From Gnomoniopsis sp. IMI 355080 (Eukaryota; Ascomycota; Sordariomycetes; Diaporthales; Gnomoniaceae): DNA of 64,000 nucleotides. Made by a program: the position numbers and the translations under genes. Positions 22,681 through 34,562 of the stretch are shown here, piece after piece. Where the stretch lies: contig JAPEVC010000112.1 in assembly GCA_027946555.1 (NCBI GenBank), positions 54,642 through 118,641 of the forward strand, given 5' to 3'. The notes under the pieces were generated by a model. The model was not told where the DNA came from. It did not search any database and worked only from the letters and a program-made list of their open reading frames with translations. How positions within the stretch are numbered: position 1 is the stretch's first letter; every line of letters begins with the position of its first letter.

Positions 22681-23493
22681 CTACAACTCACGCATTGAAT
22701 GGCCTGCACGCAGAAAAGTCATGAGCTCCTCCATTTCCAACGGCTGCTGGTTATCTACACGAGAAACAGGTCTCTGCATAGATCGCAATCTCTGGGTCTT
22801 TAAATCAGTGCTGAACTGCGGGTTGTTTTTGTTGTTGTATGTATCCATCCTGTCGTAGGTGGAGGTTGGGAGGGATGTGGGTCGGTTTCTTGACGGTTTT
22901 CGGCAGGGTAGGGCAGAGTTCGACGAGTGGCGCTGGCGCAACTGCGCGTCTAGGAAGCCAATCTCTTCGACAAAAGGGGCCTGCGCCTCATGATGCGTGT
23001 TCTGGGCTGCAGTAGCGGGTTCTCCACGCCGAGGGAGACGAAGAGGCGCGGGATACGACTCGGATCTGGCCGTCGAAGCAGCTAGAGGGGACATGGGTGT
23101 AGTGGTGGGGGTCGGAGGAAGGGGAGCATTCTTACGTAGTATCCTGGTCAGTGCTTTTGTGCTGCGCTTTATGTCCTTGAGATGAAAGGCCACAGACCCT
23201 TTTGTCGATGACGAAGGATGCCGGGAGCCTTTGGGAACGTCAGGTGAATCATCAGTTTTGTCTTGATGAGAGCTCAGCAGGACGTCAAGCTGGGTCAAGG
23301 CATGTTGTGCCTCGTTGACCTGTTTCCGGAGGCGAGCCACTTGCTCTGGGGTAAGGCTGGTGCTGTCGATTTCTGGCCCGGCTTGGGTACTCACATCACC
23401 AAGTTTTGAGTCTGACTTGAGACTCGATTTCGAGCGGAATAGACGAGACAGACACGGCATATTGGGGGCTTTACGGAATGTTGGCCTCCTCAT
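22681..23493 (-). CDS. Disordered hypothetical protein with short coiled coil
   Basis: Single exon, up to 270 residues; a second in-frame ATG 11 codons later (MPCLSRLFRSKSS) may be the real start. The N-terminus is basic and serine-rich. Residues of about 48-76 (TPEQVARLRKQVNEAQHAL) form a helix likely to be a coiled coil. The rest is proline/serine/threonine-rich low complexity (NAPLPPTPTTTP) with arginine-serine patches. No catalytic motif or membrane segment was found. It may be a fungus-specific scaffold or signalling protein; the family is not recognised. The long frame and biased composition support a real gene. Confidence 0.6.
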   Translation of the reverse strand: MRRPTFRKAPNMPCLSRLFRSKSSLKSDSKLGDVSTQAGPEIDSTSLTPEQVARLRKQVNEAQHALTQLDVLLSSHQDKTDDSPDVPKGSRHPSSSTKGSVAFHLKDIKRSTKALTRILRKNAPLPPTPTTTPMSPLAASTARSESYPAPLRLPRRGEPATAAQNTHHEAQAPFVEEIGFLDAQLRQRHSSNSALPCRKPSRNRPTSLPTSTYDRMDTYNNKNNPQFSTDLKTQRLRSMQRPVSRVDNQQPLEMEELMTFLRAGHSMREL

Positions 23494-24892
23494 TGGTGTT
23501 GGATATGTATCTAAGCCAGTTGATAGTGTTTTATATTCACGTATCGGATGTAGACATCCTCCTGTCTTCAGAGACTTCTTGAATAGATTTGAGCAGTGGC
23601 GGACGCGGGCAAGTCTGGCATTGTGGGCAACAGTTGACCACGGTGATACTTTATGGTCTTTTTAGTGCCAGCATTTTACGACAACATGGCTATTGAAGAG
23701 TACAATGCTATTGTCTTCGAGTGTGGGAATAAGGGTGTTGTGTAGCGGTAGTACCATTGCGCTATGCACACGGCCAGGCTGCTGAAACCCTTTGTCTGCG
23801 TAACAAGCCCTGTTGTTCACTCTTTGTGACATTGTCAGCTGAAATTCCGATGGAACGCTAAGTTCATCCAAACCAGCGGTTAAAATCGCTTAAGACCTTT
23901 CTCCACGGTGATGTGCAATTTAGCGAGGGATGGGCACAGGCAGGGACCGCCTCCCACCCCCAAACAACTACAACAACATCAGGGCAAAGAAACCTTACCG
24001 CTGCAAACCATTCAAGCAAATAGGGAATTACAGTTAACAAAATGCTCGAAGTATTGCGCCTGGAACGTTGAAACAAAAAATTGTAATTTATAGAAAGTGG
24101 ATAGGACACAGTGCCGCCCAGAGTACCCTGTGGTTGTAAGTGACAATTGCAGCTTAGCGCTGTAGCTATGTGCCCTACCCCACTTGCCAACATCAACCCT
24201 CTACCCTCCTTACCGACTTCCACAGCTTTACACGACTCCGCCTTGATAACTGAGAAAATGCGGATTCGAATTCGGCTTTTACTGGATTTGAGCTCCTTCC
24301 ACGTCGACTTTCCAGTCGTCTTTTCACCATCCCCAAACCAACCAAGGAAACGTCCCCACAGCTTCGTGCGACATTTCGGCCTTCCATTGGAAATCATGTC
24401 CTCCCACTCCTTCTACACATCACGTACGGGAGTGCTCGGAACCAAAATCGCTCCTGCCTTCTGACTTGAAAGACCTTCTAGCCTTGGCACCAAGACAACC
24501 GACCTTTGCCAATAGCCTGGTCCCTTCAACTATGTGATAACTCTAGGCATCACAGCGATATCGCGAATTCCTGTCTACTTGTTCTTTCCACGCCCAGCTT
24601 TGGCTAGGATAGTCTCAAGAAACACACCCGTGAGTGATGCTTTCCCGTATTGAGGCCGTGCACCTCTTATTTTCTCAATCTTTTAATCCTCCCCTCCCCA
24701 GTCGCCACTTTGAAGTGAAGCCATCGCGTGGTGATCCTCTCTACACAGGTAGAAGCGCAGACTTCACTTCAACCCCCCAAGTGAAATTCTCTTGCCGTCC
24801 AGCGCTACTTTAGACGAAGAAACTCATCCAGCATAATACAAGCATGAGCAGGCAATGCTTCTCCGTTTGTCTACTCCATTGGCAACCTTGTT
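23494..24892. other. Intergenic with overlapping spurious frames
   Basis: Frames of up to 177 codons overlap on opposite strands (23864-24464) without a domain or coherent start. An 11-bp inverted repeat at 24710-24772 precedes the F-box-like gene. Confidence 0.45.
24710..24772. promoter_or_regulatory. 11-bp inverted repeat before F-box-like gene
   Basis: TTGAAGTGAAG at 24710-24720 and CTTCACTTCAA at 24762-24772 are perfect reverse complements 41 bases apart, with a further partial AAGTGAAA copy next to the right arm. A possible regulatory site about 120 bases before the ATG. Confidence 0.3.
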
Positions 24893-25419
24893 ATGGCTTC
24901 GCCATCGACGCGGAATTTGTGGGAGCTACACCCAATCCCCAAAGAGATCATTGATCAGATCGGGACAATGTTGAACGCCCACGCCCTCGAAGCCATCCGG
25001 CGAACCTGCCAGTTTTCGAGCCATGCTTTTGCTCCTGTAGCTTTGGAGTTGCTCTTCATCATAGGCCACCCGAAAGACATGGCTGAAAGCTTTCAACTTG
25101 CTATCGACAGAAGCGTGATGGGACGTACCAAGTCTATCACCATCTCATCCTCAGCTGGAGCGAAAGCTGGGGCAGACTGTAACCTTGTAGCTCCGCGGTC
25201 CATTCTGCTAACAGGCTCAAATACCTCTACTTAGGGAAACTCACCAAAGCTCAATTCAAGATCTTGAGTGAGCTCTCCGTGCCTCCGATTTCCGATTTGG
25301 TCAATTGTGAAGGGAATTCATATCCAATTAGCAGACGATGCTGCACGCTTCTCCATTGTCTGCAAAAATACCTTACCGGAGCTGGAGGCCTTATCAGACT
25401 CATTTCCAAGATTACCTAA
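24893..25419 (+). pseudogene. F-box/LRR-like gene, frame broken
   Basis: The ATG-led frame encodes an F-box-like start (LHPIPKEIIDQIGTML then RRTCQFSSHAFAPVALELLF) but ends at 25234. From about 25213 the frame two bases over continues with a leucine-rich-repeat-like segment (LKYLYLGKLTKAQFKILSEL) up to a TAA at 25417-25419. A single indel would join them. An 83-base intron with a weak GTCTAT donor also restores frame but lacks a good branch site, so I favour a broken copy. F-box proteins pick substrates for SCF ubiquitin ligases. The whole product would be under 180 residues, short for F-box/LRR proteins, which supports decay. It ends 59 bases from the converging HET gene. Confidence 0.45.
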
Positions 25420-25477
25420 GTACCACTCGTTGCCATGCTTCTGTGCTGCGTACATAGAAATGCAACCTGCGCTGGGA

Positions 25478-27199
25478 TTATGCAAACATCTTACTACGTA
25501 TATCAATGTCTCGCTCTCTCATCAGAGCGTGCGCATCGAAAACCAGCTCCATCATCACCACATGCCGCATAGGTTGCTGCAACACAAAGTTACTCCTCGC
25601 CGCGACGATGAAGTCCCCAACGTGGTCGTAGTGCGCCCAGTCCTCCGGGTCCTTCTCGAATTGCCACGACCGGCAGCAAAGATCATACATGTTCTCCTCG
25701 AAGCCTTCGGCGTCGCCCAAGTGGCGCTCCGTAAGCACACACATCCACTGCCCTCCCCAGTCTTCCGAGCAAGCGTCCAGATTGTGCGCTAGATACACGC
25801 CTATGCGAACGGGTGCTGCGCCTGGTGTGCGGTGGTCTTCAAAAACAAGCAGTCCGTGAGCGAAGGGCTGCTCGGACGAAGCCAAGTCCAATGATGGGAC
25901 GAAGAAACTCGTGTTGCGTTGCAAGGCCTCGCGTGGGTATGCCCTCGCGAGCTGGAAATTTCCCATGCCATGGGGAAACGTCAGCATGAACCCCGAGACC
26001 ATCATACGCGGCTCGTCGAAGCAATTTAGCGCAAGGTCTAATTGATATCCAAAGGCCGGGTAGACACGAGTGAAGTGGGAGATCAGATACTTCGTGTCTT
26101 GGGACGTTGTCAGATCCCCGATCTCGGATCGCATGCCAGGCTTCTCGGATACACTGAGGCGAATCAGGCAGATTGGTGTACGGGCTCGCATATACACGCC
26201 ATCTTTCCCGAAAAGTGGCAGACAGATCTGACTTTTGTGCATTCCCTTCCGAGTTTGGACTTCGACACAATTCAGAACCGCAAGGAACCAGTACGGCGAA
26301 AGGGTCTGTATCAGGGGCGTTCTGATCGAAAGGCCTGCATTGGTCATGGAGAAAGGAGGGGTGATCTTCGCACTCATTGACGGTTGCAAATTTCTCATAT
26401 CGCGGAAGAGGCTGGGGTGATCTGCTAACAGAGAGTTCCGCGAGTGGATTGTGTCGAAGGCCAGGATGCTGTGGTCATCTGAAATGCGTATGATTTCTTC
26501 TTGCAACCTGATAAAGGCCCTGTGTCCTTCACCGTAGATGAGAGGCAGGTTGACGCCAAAGATTCCCAGCAGACAATAGGCCATGTCCTCGGGCCTTGTC
26601 GTGGATCTATTCGCAGCCCATGACATTTTTTGAGCTATACTGCATTGCCTCAACTTTTTCTCCTTGCGTATGCACAACTCATCTATCCCAGTAATTTTGG
26701 ATAGGAAGCTGGCAAGAGCCTTTTTTGTGCCAAGATGTGCCCAAGACTGGGAGTAAAAGACGACGTGATCAGGGGCGATGAGCTCCTGCAGTGTCCATCC
26801 ACGGATGAGCCAGGTACTCGTTGCCATCAACTCCAGTATGTCCACATCTCCTGTCGAAGCGCTGGGTATGTCGGCCAGATAGGCATAGCAGATGGCAGCG
26901 CGCTCGTACCATGCAAACATGGAATTGATGGCCTCGGACAGCTCAGCCGAGCTCGTTCTGTCGATACAGACAGTGTCGACCCAAACATAAGAGAGAGCAT
27001 CGCGACGGGCCTGCTTGCAGGTGGCCAGAATTTTGGCGAATCCTGGCTTGTTTGCCTTCCTCAGACGCGTAAGACGCGAACGCCACTGGGCATACGACGC
27101 CTCCGAACGGCCCCATCTATGGCTTAGGATGGCATATTTGGGTATGTCTTGTGGCCCAAACGATTCCACTTCTAAGGTTGTGGAGTTTATCAATCGCAT
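25478..27199 (-). CDS. HET-domain (heterokaryon incompatibility) protein
   Basis: Single exon. The start MRLINSTTLE (ATG at 27199) matches how HET proteins begin and gives 573 residues; the frame is open 41 codons further upstream. HET-domain blocks are in order: YAILSHRWG (22-30), YVWVDTVCID (71-80), RGWTLQELIAP (133-143), then EDMAYCLLGIFGVNLPLIYGEG. The C-terminal 300 residues show no NACHT, WD40 or ankyrin repeats. HET domains act in fungal self/non-self recognition, where an unlike partner leads to cell death; here the partner is unknown. It is divergent from AIP1 (648 bases apart) and convergent with the broken F-box-like gene. Allelic status cannot be judged from one sequence. Confidence 0.88.
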   Translation of the reverse strand: MRLINSTTLEVESFGPQDIPKYAILSHRWGRSEASYAQWRSRLTRLRKANKPGFAKILATCKQARRDALSYVWVDTVCIDRTSSAELSEAINSMFAWYERAAICYAYLADIPSASTGDVDILELMATSTWLIRGWTLQELIAPDHVVFYSQSWAHLGTKKALASFLSKITGIDELCIRKEKKLRQCSIAQKMSWAANRSTTRPEDMAYCLLGIFGVNLPLIYGEGHRAFIRLQEEIIRISDDHSILAFDTIHSRNSLLADHPSLFRDMRNLQPSMSAKITPPFSMTNAGLSIRTPLIQTLSPYWFLAVLNCVEVQTRKGMHKSQICLPLFGKDGVYMRARTPICLIRLSVSEKPGMRSEIGDLTTSQDTKYLISHFTRVYPAFGYQLDLALNCFDEPRMMVSGFMLTFPHGMGNFQLARAYPREALQRNTSFFVPSLDLASSEQPFAHGLLVFEDHRTPGAAPVRIGVYLAHNLDACSEDWGGQWMCVLTERHLGDAEGFEENMYDLCCRSWQFEKDPEDWAHYDHVGDFIVAARSNFVLQQPMRHVVMMELVFDAHALMRERDIDIRSKMFA

Positions 27200-27847
27200 T
27201 GAGAGGCAGTACACATAGTCGAACTTGTGGTGCGAGCGTCGAAATGAACTGCGAGGTTGAAGGGACCGACTACATCGAACAATACGGATTACTGCAGCTA
27301 ACTGTTCGCAGGCATCGGTCACTGCACTTAATAATATTTGTGTAGCATTAGGATTCAGCCCCGGTTCGTGTAGAAGGCCGCGTTCCTTTTCCCAATCGCT
27401 GCTGTCTCCTTAGGTAGATCTGCTGCATTGTGACAATTGATAAGAAAACAAACAGCAGAATTGTCAAACACTGTGAAGCTAGTGGTGTGAAGTGAGACGG
27501 ATGGGGGGTTACTCGAGTCTTCTTCCTTACGAGTGTAGATGGATGGTACAGGACAGCATGTATCAGGTATTCGAATCCCCATGTTTCACGTCTCATCAGC
27601 CCATTGACCGCTACGTCACCTGGTCACCAGCATATGACAGGGGTCCAATTGATGATGCCCCGCCATTCTCAAGGCAGGCGCGTACCACGACCATAGACCC
27701 CTCCACCGCGCATGCAGCTGGAGCTGTAGAAAAGGGGCCATCTCAACAACAACACCACCATCTTCCAATTCAACCCGAACAATAAGCCCGTCTCTTTTCT
27801 ATTACTTGCTGCGAATTACTTGATTTCCACATTCCACAGAAGAAGCC
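27200..27847. other. Divergent promoter region HET/AIP1
   Basis: Contains only short frames that overlap each other. A CAACAACAACACCACC stretch lies in the probable AIP1 5' leader near 27750. Confidence 0.5.
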
Positions 27848-29755
27848 ATGTCCATCACCATCGACAAGATCCTAGCTGCGGCGCCCATTACCACACGGGG
27901 CCAGCCAACGCAGCTCTCAGTCGACGCCAAAGGCGATCGCATAGCGTACGCTGTAAGGGCCAACGATTCTGTTAACTTACTTTTACTTTGATTACTCTAC
28001 ATAGTAATTCCGACTGACCGTGCCCTCTTCTCACCACAGTCTGGTAAATCCATCTTCCTCCGCTCCATCGACAGTCCCGAGAACAGCAAGCAATACACAG
28101 GCCACACTACCCCCACCACCGTCGCCCGCTTCGCCCCCTCGGGCTTCTATGTCGCCTCAGGCGATGCCGCTGGAACCGTTCGAGTCTGGGACGCCGTCGA
28201 GGCTGTCAACACAAAGGGCGAGTACCACATAATCAGCGGCCGCATCAACGACATCGCCTGGGACGGCGACTCGCAGCGCATCATCGCCGTTGGCGACGGT
28301 CGCGAGCGCTTTGGTGCCTGCATCACTGCAGACTCTGGTAATAGCGTTGGCGAGGTCTCGGGTCACAGCAAGGTCGTCAATTCCGTGAGCCTGCGCCAGC
28401 AGCGGCCCCTGCGTGCTGCGACGGTCAGCGACGATGGCAGCATGTGCTTCTTGCATGGGGCCCCCTTCAAGTTCGCGAGCAAGGCCAACGATTTGCACAA
28501 GGGCTTTGTATATGGCACCGCATTCAGCCCCGATGGTACTTTCTTGGTTACGGTCGGTGCCGATCGCAGGATCCAGCTGTATGACGGCAAGACGGGCGAG
28601 GCAACCAAGAACATCGGCGAGGGCGTGCACACTGGCAGTATTTTTGCCGTGAGCTGGGCGAAGGATTCCAGAAGAATCGTTACTTCTAGCGCGGATCAGA
28701 CGGTGCGGGTGTGGGATGTCGAGTCGGGTGAGAACACGCAAACGTGGAAATTGGGCCAGGAAGGCGTGGTAAACGTGGGCGATCAGCAAGTGGGCGTGGT
28801 ATGGGCTCGCGACAACCTTATCATCAGCTTGAGCCTGGATGGTGACTTGCACTACTTGGAAGAAGGTAGCGCAGCGCCAACCAAGGTGGTTCAGGGCCAC
28901 AACAAGAGCATCACCGCGATAGGCGTCGGTTCAGATGGTACAGGCAAGGATGTATGGACTGGCAGCTTCGACGGGCGCGTCTGCCATTGGGATACTGAGA
29001 AGGGCGTCGGCGCCGTGGTTGATGGCCAGACACACACCAACCAAGTTACACAATTCACCGCAATCTCGGGCCAGACACACAGCGTCGGCTGGGACGACAC
29101 CCTCCGCACCGTCGATGAAGGCGCAAAGACTTTTGCTGGTGCCTCCACTTCCCTCTCCGCACAACCAAAGGGCCTCGGCGCATCCGAAGGCCGTCTCATC
29201 GTGGCCACCACCTCGGGAGTCGCAGTCTACTCCAAAGACCAGCAGCTCTTGGGCGAGCTCAGTACTAGCTACAGTCCAACCGCCCTCGCCGCCGCCGGCA
29301 CCACCGTGGCGGTGGGTGACGGCAACGACATACACATATACGCCCTGGCCGCGGACCACACCCTGTCCGAAACGACCGTCCTCCAAAAATCCTCCGCTGC
29401 CATCTCTGCGCTAGCCTTCTCCCGCGACGGCGCCCACCTCGCCGCCGGCAACTCTCAGGGTAAGATCTTCGCCTTTAAGTGCGCTGACTGGAGTCTGGCT
29501 ACGGACCGCTGGTCAGCCCACACGGCGCGCGTCATGAGCCTCGCTTGGAACGACGCCGGTACGCATGCCGCAAGCGGTGCGCTCGACACGCACGTTTATG
29601 TCTGGAGCCTCGCGAAGCCCGCGAGTCGCGTCAAGGCGCTGAATGCGCACAAGGACGGGGTCAATGGTGTCGCGTGGGTGGAGGGGTCGAGCAAGATCGC
29701 AAGTACGGGCGGGGATGCTGCCGTTAAGATCTGGAATGTGACGGGGTTGCAATGA
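27848..29755 (+). CDS. Actin-interacting protein 1 (WD40, Aip1/WDR1)
   Basis: Exons 27848-27952 and 28040-29755 (intron 87 bases, phase 0) give 606 residues, the usual Aip1 length. The N-terminus MSITIDKILAAAPITTRGQ with the following LSVDAKGDRIAY, GKSIFLRSID, TGHTTPTTVARF and GFYVASGDAAGTVRVWD is characteristic. About 12-14 WD repeats build the two seven-bladed propellers. Aip1 works with cofilin to sever and cap actin filaments at cortical patches and the cytoplasm. The ATG sits in a good context (GAAGCCATG). The C-terminus ends in a WD blade (GGDAAVKIWNV), as in yeast Aip1. Confidence 0.93.
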
Positions 29756-30952
29756 TCATAGTGTCGCAGTGTGTGTGTATATAGCCTGAAAAGTCCAGCA
29801 ATTTTACCTGGGCTGCCGCCCGCGCCCGTCTGAGAGTGCGACAGGATGGTTGAGCCTTTGAGACATAGGCATTCCAATTTCGCACGCAAGCCCGAGTCGT
29901 CTTCCGGCAAGCCAAAACAGTTGCCTGGCTTGAGACTGATCTTTCAATGCCGCAAATCCCACGGAACTTCATACGATAGTACAGGATATTGCATATGCCC
30001 ATTGGTACGGAAAACAACGACACATTCTCATTTGCTGTCGCCTTTAGTCGGAAGTCCCGTCACCCTCCCGTCAGCTGGTCGCTAGTGAAATTGTGTACCA
30101 ACATGAGCCTAATTTCCTTGATGATTGTCCACCAGCTACGGGCGGTTGTTCTATATGCTAATAGACTGCAGCGGTCACGACACTTTGCCAGCTGAGTAAA
30201 GATGGATCTATGTACATGGTTGTCTTGTCTTTCAACACCTACGCCGTTGCTTGGATTCCTTTTCTTCCTTTTCTTTTTTGAAAATGACAAAAGTCTGGAC
30301 TTTTCCTAGTCAATGTACCGAATTGACCCCGTGATTCCTGTTGCCACAGGACCGAAAGCGGCGCAGGAAACGCTGGGTGCGAGATGCAGAGCCGTAGGTT
30401 TCTTTCACACCGACGAGTCCTGAGCGCCCAAAATAAGAGACAAACATACCAAACGCCTGGTCCCTCCTTTTCCTGACTCCCAATGCCCGAACGGAGTACA
30501 AGCCGAAACGCTTCAACGAATGCAACCCATCGGACACCTCGAGAGGCCTATATGCCATGAGAATATTAAAGGGTCCTCGGCCCTAATAGCGATCAGACGG
30601 GATACGTGCCACCAACAAACGAAAACGATCTGTCGTAGACTGCAGGCAAGGAATGTCATGACAATATTTCGTGAGGTCGTTTCGCAACATCGCTGAGAAT
30701 GTCGTATTTGTTGATGTGCGTGCTGTAATTCCGCCAAACAGGTGTAATAGACATTCGAGTGTCGCCACCCATGCTCCACGGAGGATGGTGGGTATGTAAC
30801 CAGAACGCACAATGAATTCAATCGAGAAGCCCAACCGTCCCTACCCAGATCTTATCACCTCGCAGAGGTCTTATCCAGATGGGTTGGTCAAAATTATGTC
30901 GCCCAAAGGCGGTGTAATTGAAGCTGAGAAGTGACCCATATGGTGAAACATT
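29756..30952. other. Convergent 3' region, AIP1/Wee1
   Basis: About 1.2 kb between two stops. Only short frames; no structure stood out. Confidence 0.5.
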
Positions 30953-33900
30953 TCAGACATCAACCATTTCCGTGTCCACCTCGCCATCATCCTGAGGGCC
31001 CCAGTTTCCCTCGAAGACGGTGGCTCCAGCACGGCGGTGGGTGGAGACCCACTGGACAGACTCGAATCCCAGCACCTGTTGGATGGTGGGACGATCAGAA
31101 GGATTAGGTGCGAGCATCCACCGAACAATTTGATCGAGTGAATGCTCGTGTTCAGCATGGACCATGAAGTCGGGAGGGTGCCGAAGGTCGCCACGCTTAG
31201 GTGTTCCGAACAGGTTGCTGGCGTCGTGCGTAGGAGACCGGGAGAAATCAAAGGGAAAGTCCTCTGACTTGTCCGCATTGACCAGATTGCCGTTGTCATT
31301 ATGGAAGAGCGAGACCTCATTGGCTGTATCCGCGTCTGCGACGATGGGCATTCCAGTTGCATCTCGCAAGAGAGCATCGGCCTCGCTGCCTGTGAGTGGG
31401 CCAGTAGGGACAGCGGAGAAGTTCCCCTGACGCAGTGCAAGCCAGTGAGGCCCGTTGTCCGGCAACCAAACGTTGCTCGCGATCTCGAACATGATCAATC
31501 CGAGAGAAAATACATCGGCAGGCTTGTCATATTTGCCGTTTAGGATCTCCGGAGCGATATATCGACGATCACCCTCACCTTCGATGCCTCGCGCGGCAGG
31601 CCACTGCGTTGCCAATCCGAAGTCTCCAATCTTCAACTGACCTTCGTAATTGACTAAAATGTTGGCAGGCTTGAAATCCAAGTGGATGATCCCAGCTTCG
31701 TGAATGCTTTGAAGGCCCTAAAATTCGATGTTAGTCATCTGTAAAGTGAAGCTAAATAGGGAGACTTGCCATGCTGGCTTCACTCAATATCTTCCAAATC
31801 CTGAAGTCGTCCAGGCGACCGGCCGAGCCGACATTACCCAGGAAACCAGAGAGACTGCCCTCTTCGCAATATTCGGTTTGGATGTAAAGGTGGAATTGCT
31901 TCTCCCAGCTGTCGACGTATTGCAGGACGTGAGGACGACTACGCAATGATTCCAAGATACGGACTTCTCGCAGCTTAGCTTCGCGATCCTTGGCGCCAAA
32001 GAATGGAAGCCGAGTCTTCTTGACGGCGAAGACTCTTGCTTGGGATGGAGTTGGGGGAGTGCCCGGCGTGCCAATTGGGGTTGTAACAGCGTTCGAGTCA
32101 ACGGTTTGGGTCACTTTGAAGACCTGAGAGAACTCGCCCTTTCCAATCAGTTCGACCTGCTCGAAGCGGGAGTTGAGGACCATATCTATGTCGCTAGGAC
32201 CTCCACCGTTGACGGGTGTGATACTCATGCGTCGATCAGCGAATCCACCAAACTGTTCTATCCTGGACGTGGGTGTCGCTGGAGGGAAGGATCCACCCAA
32301 GTTCGCACCATTGGGGGTGTGATGATTGGAAATGGACAGAGAGCTTGGATCAGGTGGCATTAGATTCGTGCTGTCGCGCGGTGTCTTGGGAGAATTATTC
32401 GCGACGAACTTGTCGAGAGATGCCAAAGGGCTTGCTGTAGTCACGAGGGCTTTTTTAGCAAACACGACTCTTTTCGGGTTGTTCAAGATCGGGGTGGTAG
32501 AATGGAGATCAAGCGACTCTGGTGTCGCGTGAGATCCACGCCCGGCTCGAGACCGCTTGAAAGACAGAGACTCAGACATAGGTGGAGACAGGTCATGACT
32601 GAGAGCACCATGAGGATATGCCGTCTTGAAGTGGATCTGCTTGAGACCGCCGGAGCCGGTCGAGTTGGTTGAATAATTGAAAGATGTCGACTTACACAAT
32701 GGATCAGGGATTTGGTGCGCATCACGGAAGTTGAGAGAAGAGGCTGTTGCAGGTGCAGTGGTTTTGACGAATGGTGAGTCGCCGACTGTCTTTGAGTTAC
32801 CGACGCTTCTGAAGAAGACGGATCTGGTGGGTGTGGGAGGGAATTCGTCGGTGTCGTCAAGGTTCTGGGTGTCGATGTCCGAGAAGAGGGAGCTCATCTT
32901 GCGCGCGTGGTTAGACTGAGTGGGTTGGAAAGATTTGAACAAGCTAGAGACCTTGTCGGGCTCCCCAAATGAGAAGCTATCCTTGCGACCAACAGCGAAT
33001 GGGCTCGAGGGCGAGCCGAAAGAGTGTCGATGTCGTGCCTTGCCGCCGCCAGATGAAGGGGGGTATGTGCTTGAAGGGTAAATTGGCTTCTTGCAGGGAG
33101 TATCAGGCATGACCGCCTTCGATTCACCGAAGTTAGACTGTTCGAACTCGGGGTTACGGTTGACTTTCGAGATGAGTCCAGTCGACTTGAATGCATCCTG
33201 GAACGGCTTTGCATTCTTGTAGGCTGGAGTAGCGGCATTCTTGTTTGCGTTTTCGAAGAGCGGGCGCGCACCAACAGGCATAGACTTTGCGAACGGATGA
33301 GCTCTGGGCTTTTCGAACTGCACAGGGATGTGAGTGGGCGACTCATCTGCGACGCTGGAATTTGATGAAGACGTTGTGACCGATCTCGACAAAGGGTGAG
33401 GCTGCGCTTGAAGGTGAGGCCGGTCCAGCAAATGCAGTGAAGCGTTGGGTAGCGGAGGCTGCGCCGAGAAAGGACTGTCACGAGGCAGTGCTGGCTGCAC
33501 AAACTGGTCCAACGACACGCGCGGTCTACCCGTATTCCTCGCCATGGGCGACGTTGCTCCGGCACCCATTTGCGCCAGCTGCTTCTCTCCTTGACGGCGC
33601 CCCCACGATGACTTCTCGCCCTGCCGCTGTTGCAGTGTAGATCTTCGCAACGAATCTGTTCGACGCGGCATGGCTATTGGCGTTGGGGACGTCGGTTCGT
33701 CTTCGTCAAAGGATGGAGACCCAGTGTCCAGCTCGTAATCCTTGTTGTGATCCTCGTGGATTTCGAAATTCTGTGGCTTTGAAGAGGTCGCGTCAAAAAC
33801 ATCGGGTTCGCTGATCGGAGTCCCGGGAATTCCGTGTAGACTACGCCGCTTCGCAACAGGGCTGTCCACGTTTGCCTGGCCAGAATGTAAGAAGACGTCG

Positions 33901-34562
33901 CTGCGCTTGAGAGGGCTGACTGAATTCGCGGGAATTGGATCGGCCTTGAAGTCGAAGAGGCGAGGAAAGGTGTTGCTGTTCTTGAAGCCACCCGACACGT
34001 CCAAGTGCATTGAATGACGCGCGGTATGCTTCTCACATGTCTTGCGCGACGTAGGGCTGAGGGGCAAAGAAAATTCGCCCTTGGTGAGATTCTCCTGTCC
34101 AAACAAAGGCTCTGCAGTTGGCGGTGATGGCGAAGGCGATGATAAGGAATTGCCTGAGTCGGTGGTATTACTCAAGGCGCGTTTGACTGGACTTCTGGGT
34201 GAGACACGCGCCGCGCGAGACAGCGGTTTCGCAGATGCGGCTTTTGGTTTTCCGGAGCGCAGAGACAGCTTGACAGCAGAGCGAAACGGGGTCGACAAGT
34301 TTGACTGTGAATGCTGGTGCGACAAATGCGGCGCAGAAGCGGGGGGCATAGGTCGTTGTATGATACGGCAAGGTGATGGTGAGCCTGGCGTGGAAAATGC
34401 GCTGTCGGAACTCTGAGAGTAGGCTCTTGTGAGATTGAGTTTGGAGGGAGATCGAGAGAGAGAGCGCCGCAGGGATCGGACTGCAGCGGAGACGTCTACA
34501 TGATGTACGCCATTTGGTGAAGGTAGCGTTAAGGTACCGCCACTGCCGTTTCCGTATGACAT
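30953..34562 (-). CDS. Wee1-family protein kinase (mitotic inhibitor)
   Basis: Exons 34562-31770 and 31717-30953 give 1185 residues. The first 800 residues are disordered and rich in Ser/Pro and SP/TP sites, as expected for a Cdk-regulated N-terminus. The kinase domain starts near 800 with IGKGEFSQVFKV, the ATP-binding lysine is Lys848 in VFAVKKTRL, the catalytic loop is HLDFKPAN (943-950) and the metal site is the DFG at 963-965 in IGDFGLA. EGEGDRRYIAPEIL is the Wee1-type activation loop. Wee1 phosphorylates the inhibitory tyrosine of Cdk1 and delays mitosis. The only intron (31718-31769, 52 bases) begins with GC, ATG|GCAAGT, and ends in TTTTAG; it is phase 0 and restores the family sequence. 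The ATG at 34562 was preferred over an upstream non-ATG frame. Confidence 0.93.
31718..31769 (-). other. GC-AG intron in the Wee1 kinase domain
   Basis: The donor reads ATG|GCAAGT, with GC in place of GT and otherwise perfect consensus; the acceptor is AATTTTAG. Reading through would put a stop within a few codons of the donor, so removal is required for the kinase C-lobe. Confidence 0.85.

Noticed and set aside
23864..24397. 177-codon minus-strand frame
   Set aside because: Overlaps an equally long plus-strand frame, shows no domain, and reads as low-information sequence in both directions.
27348..27596. Possible tRNA-like B-box (TTCGAATCC) in the HET/AIP1 gap
   Set aside because: No acceptor, D-arm or anticodon stem can be folded around it.
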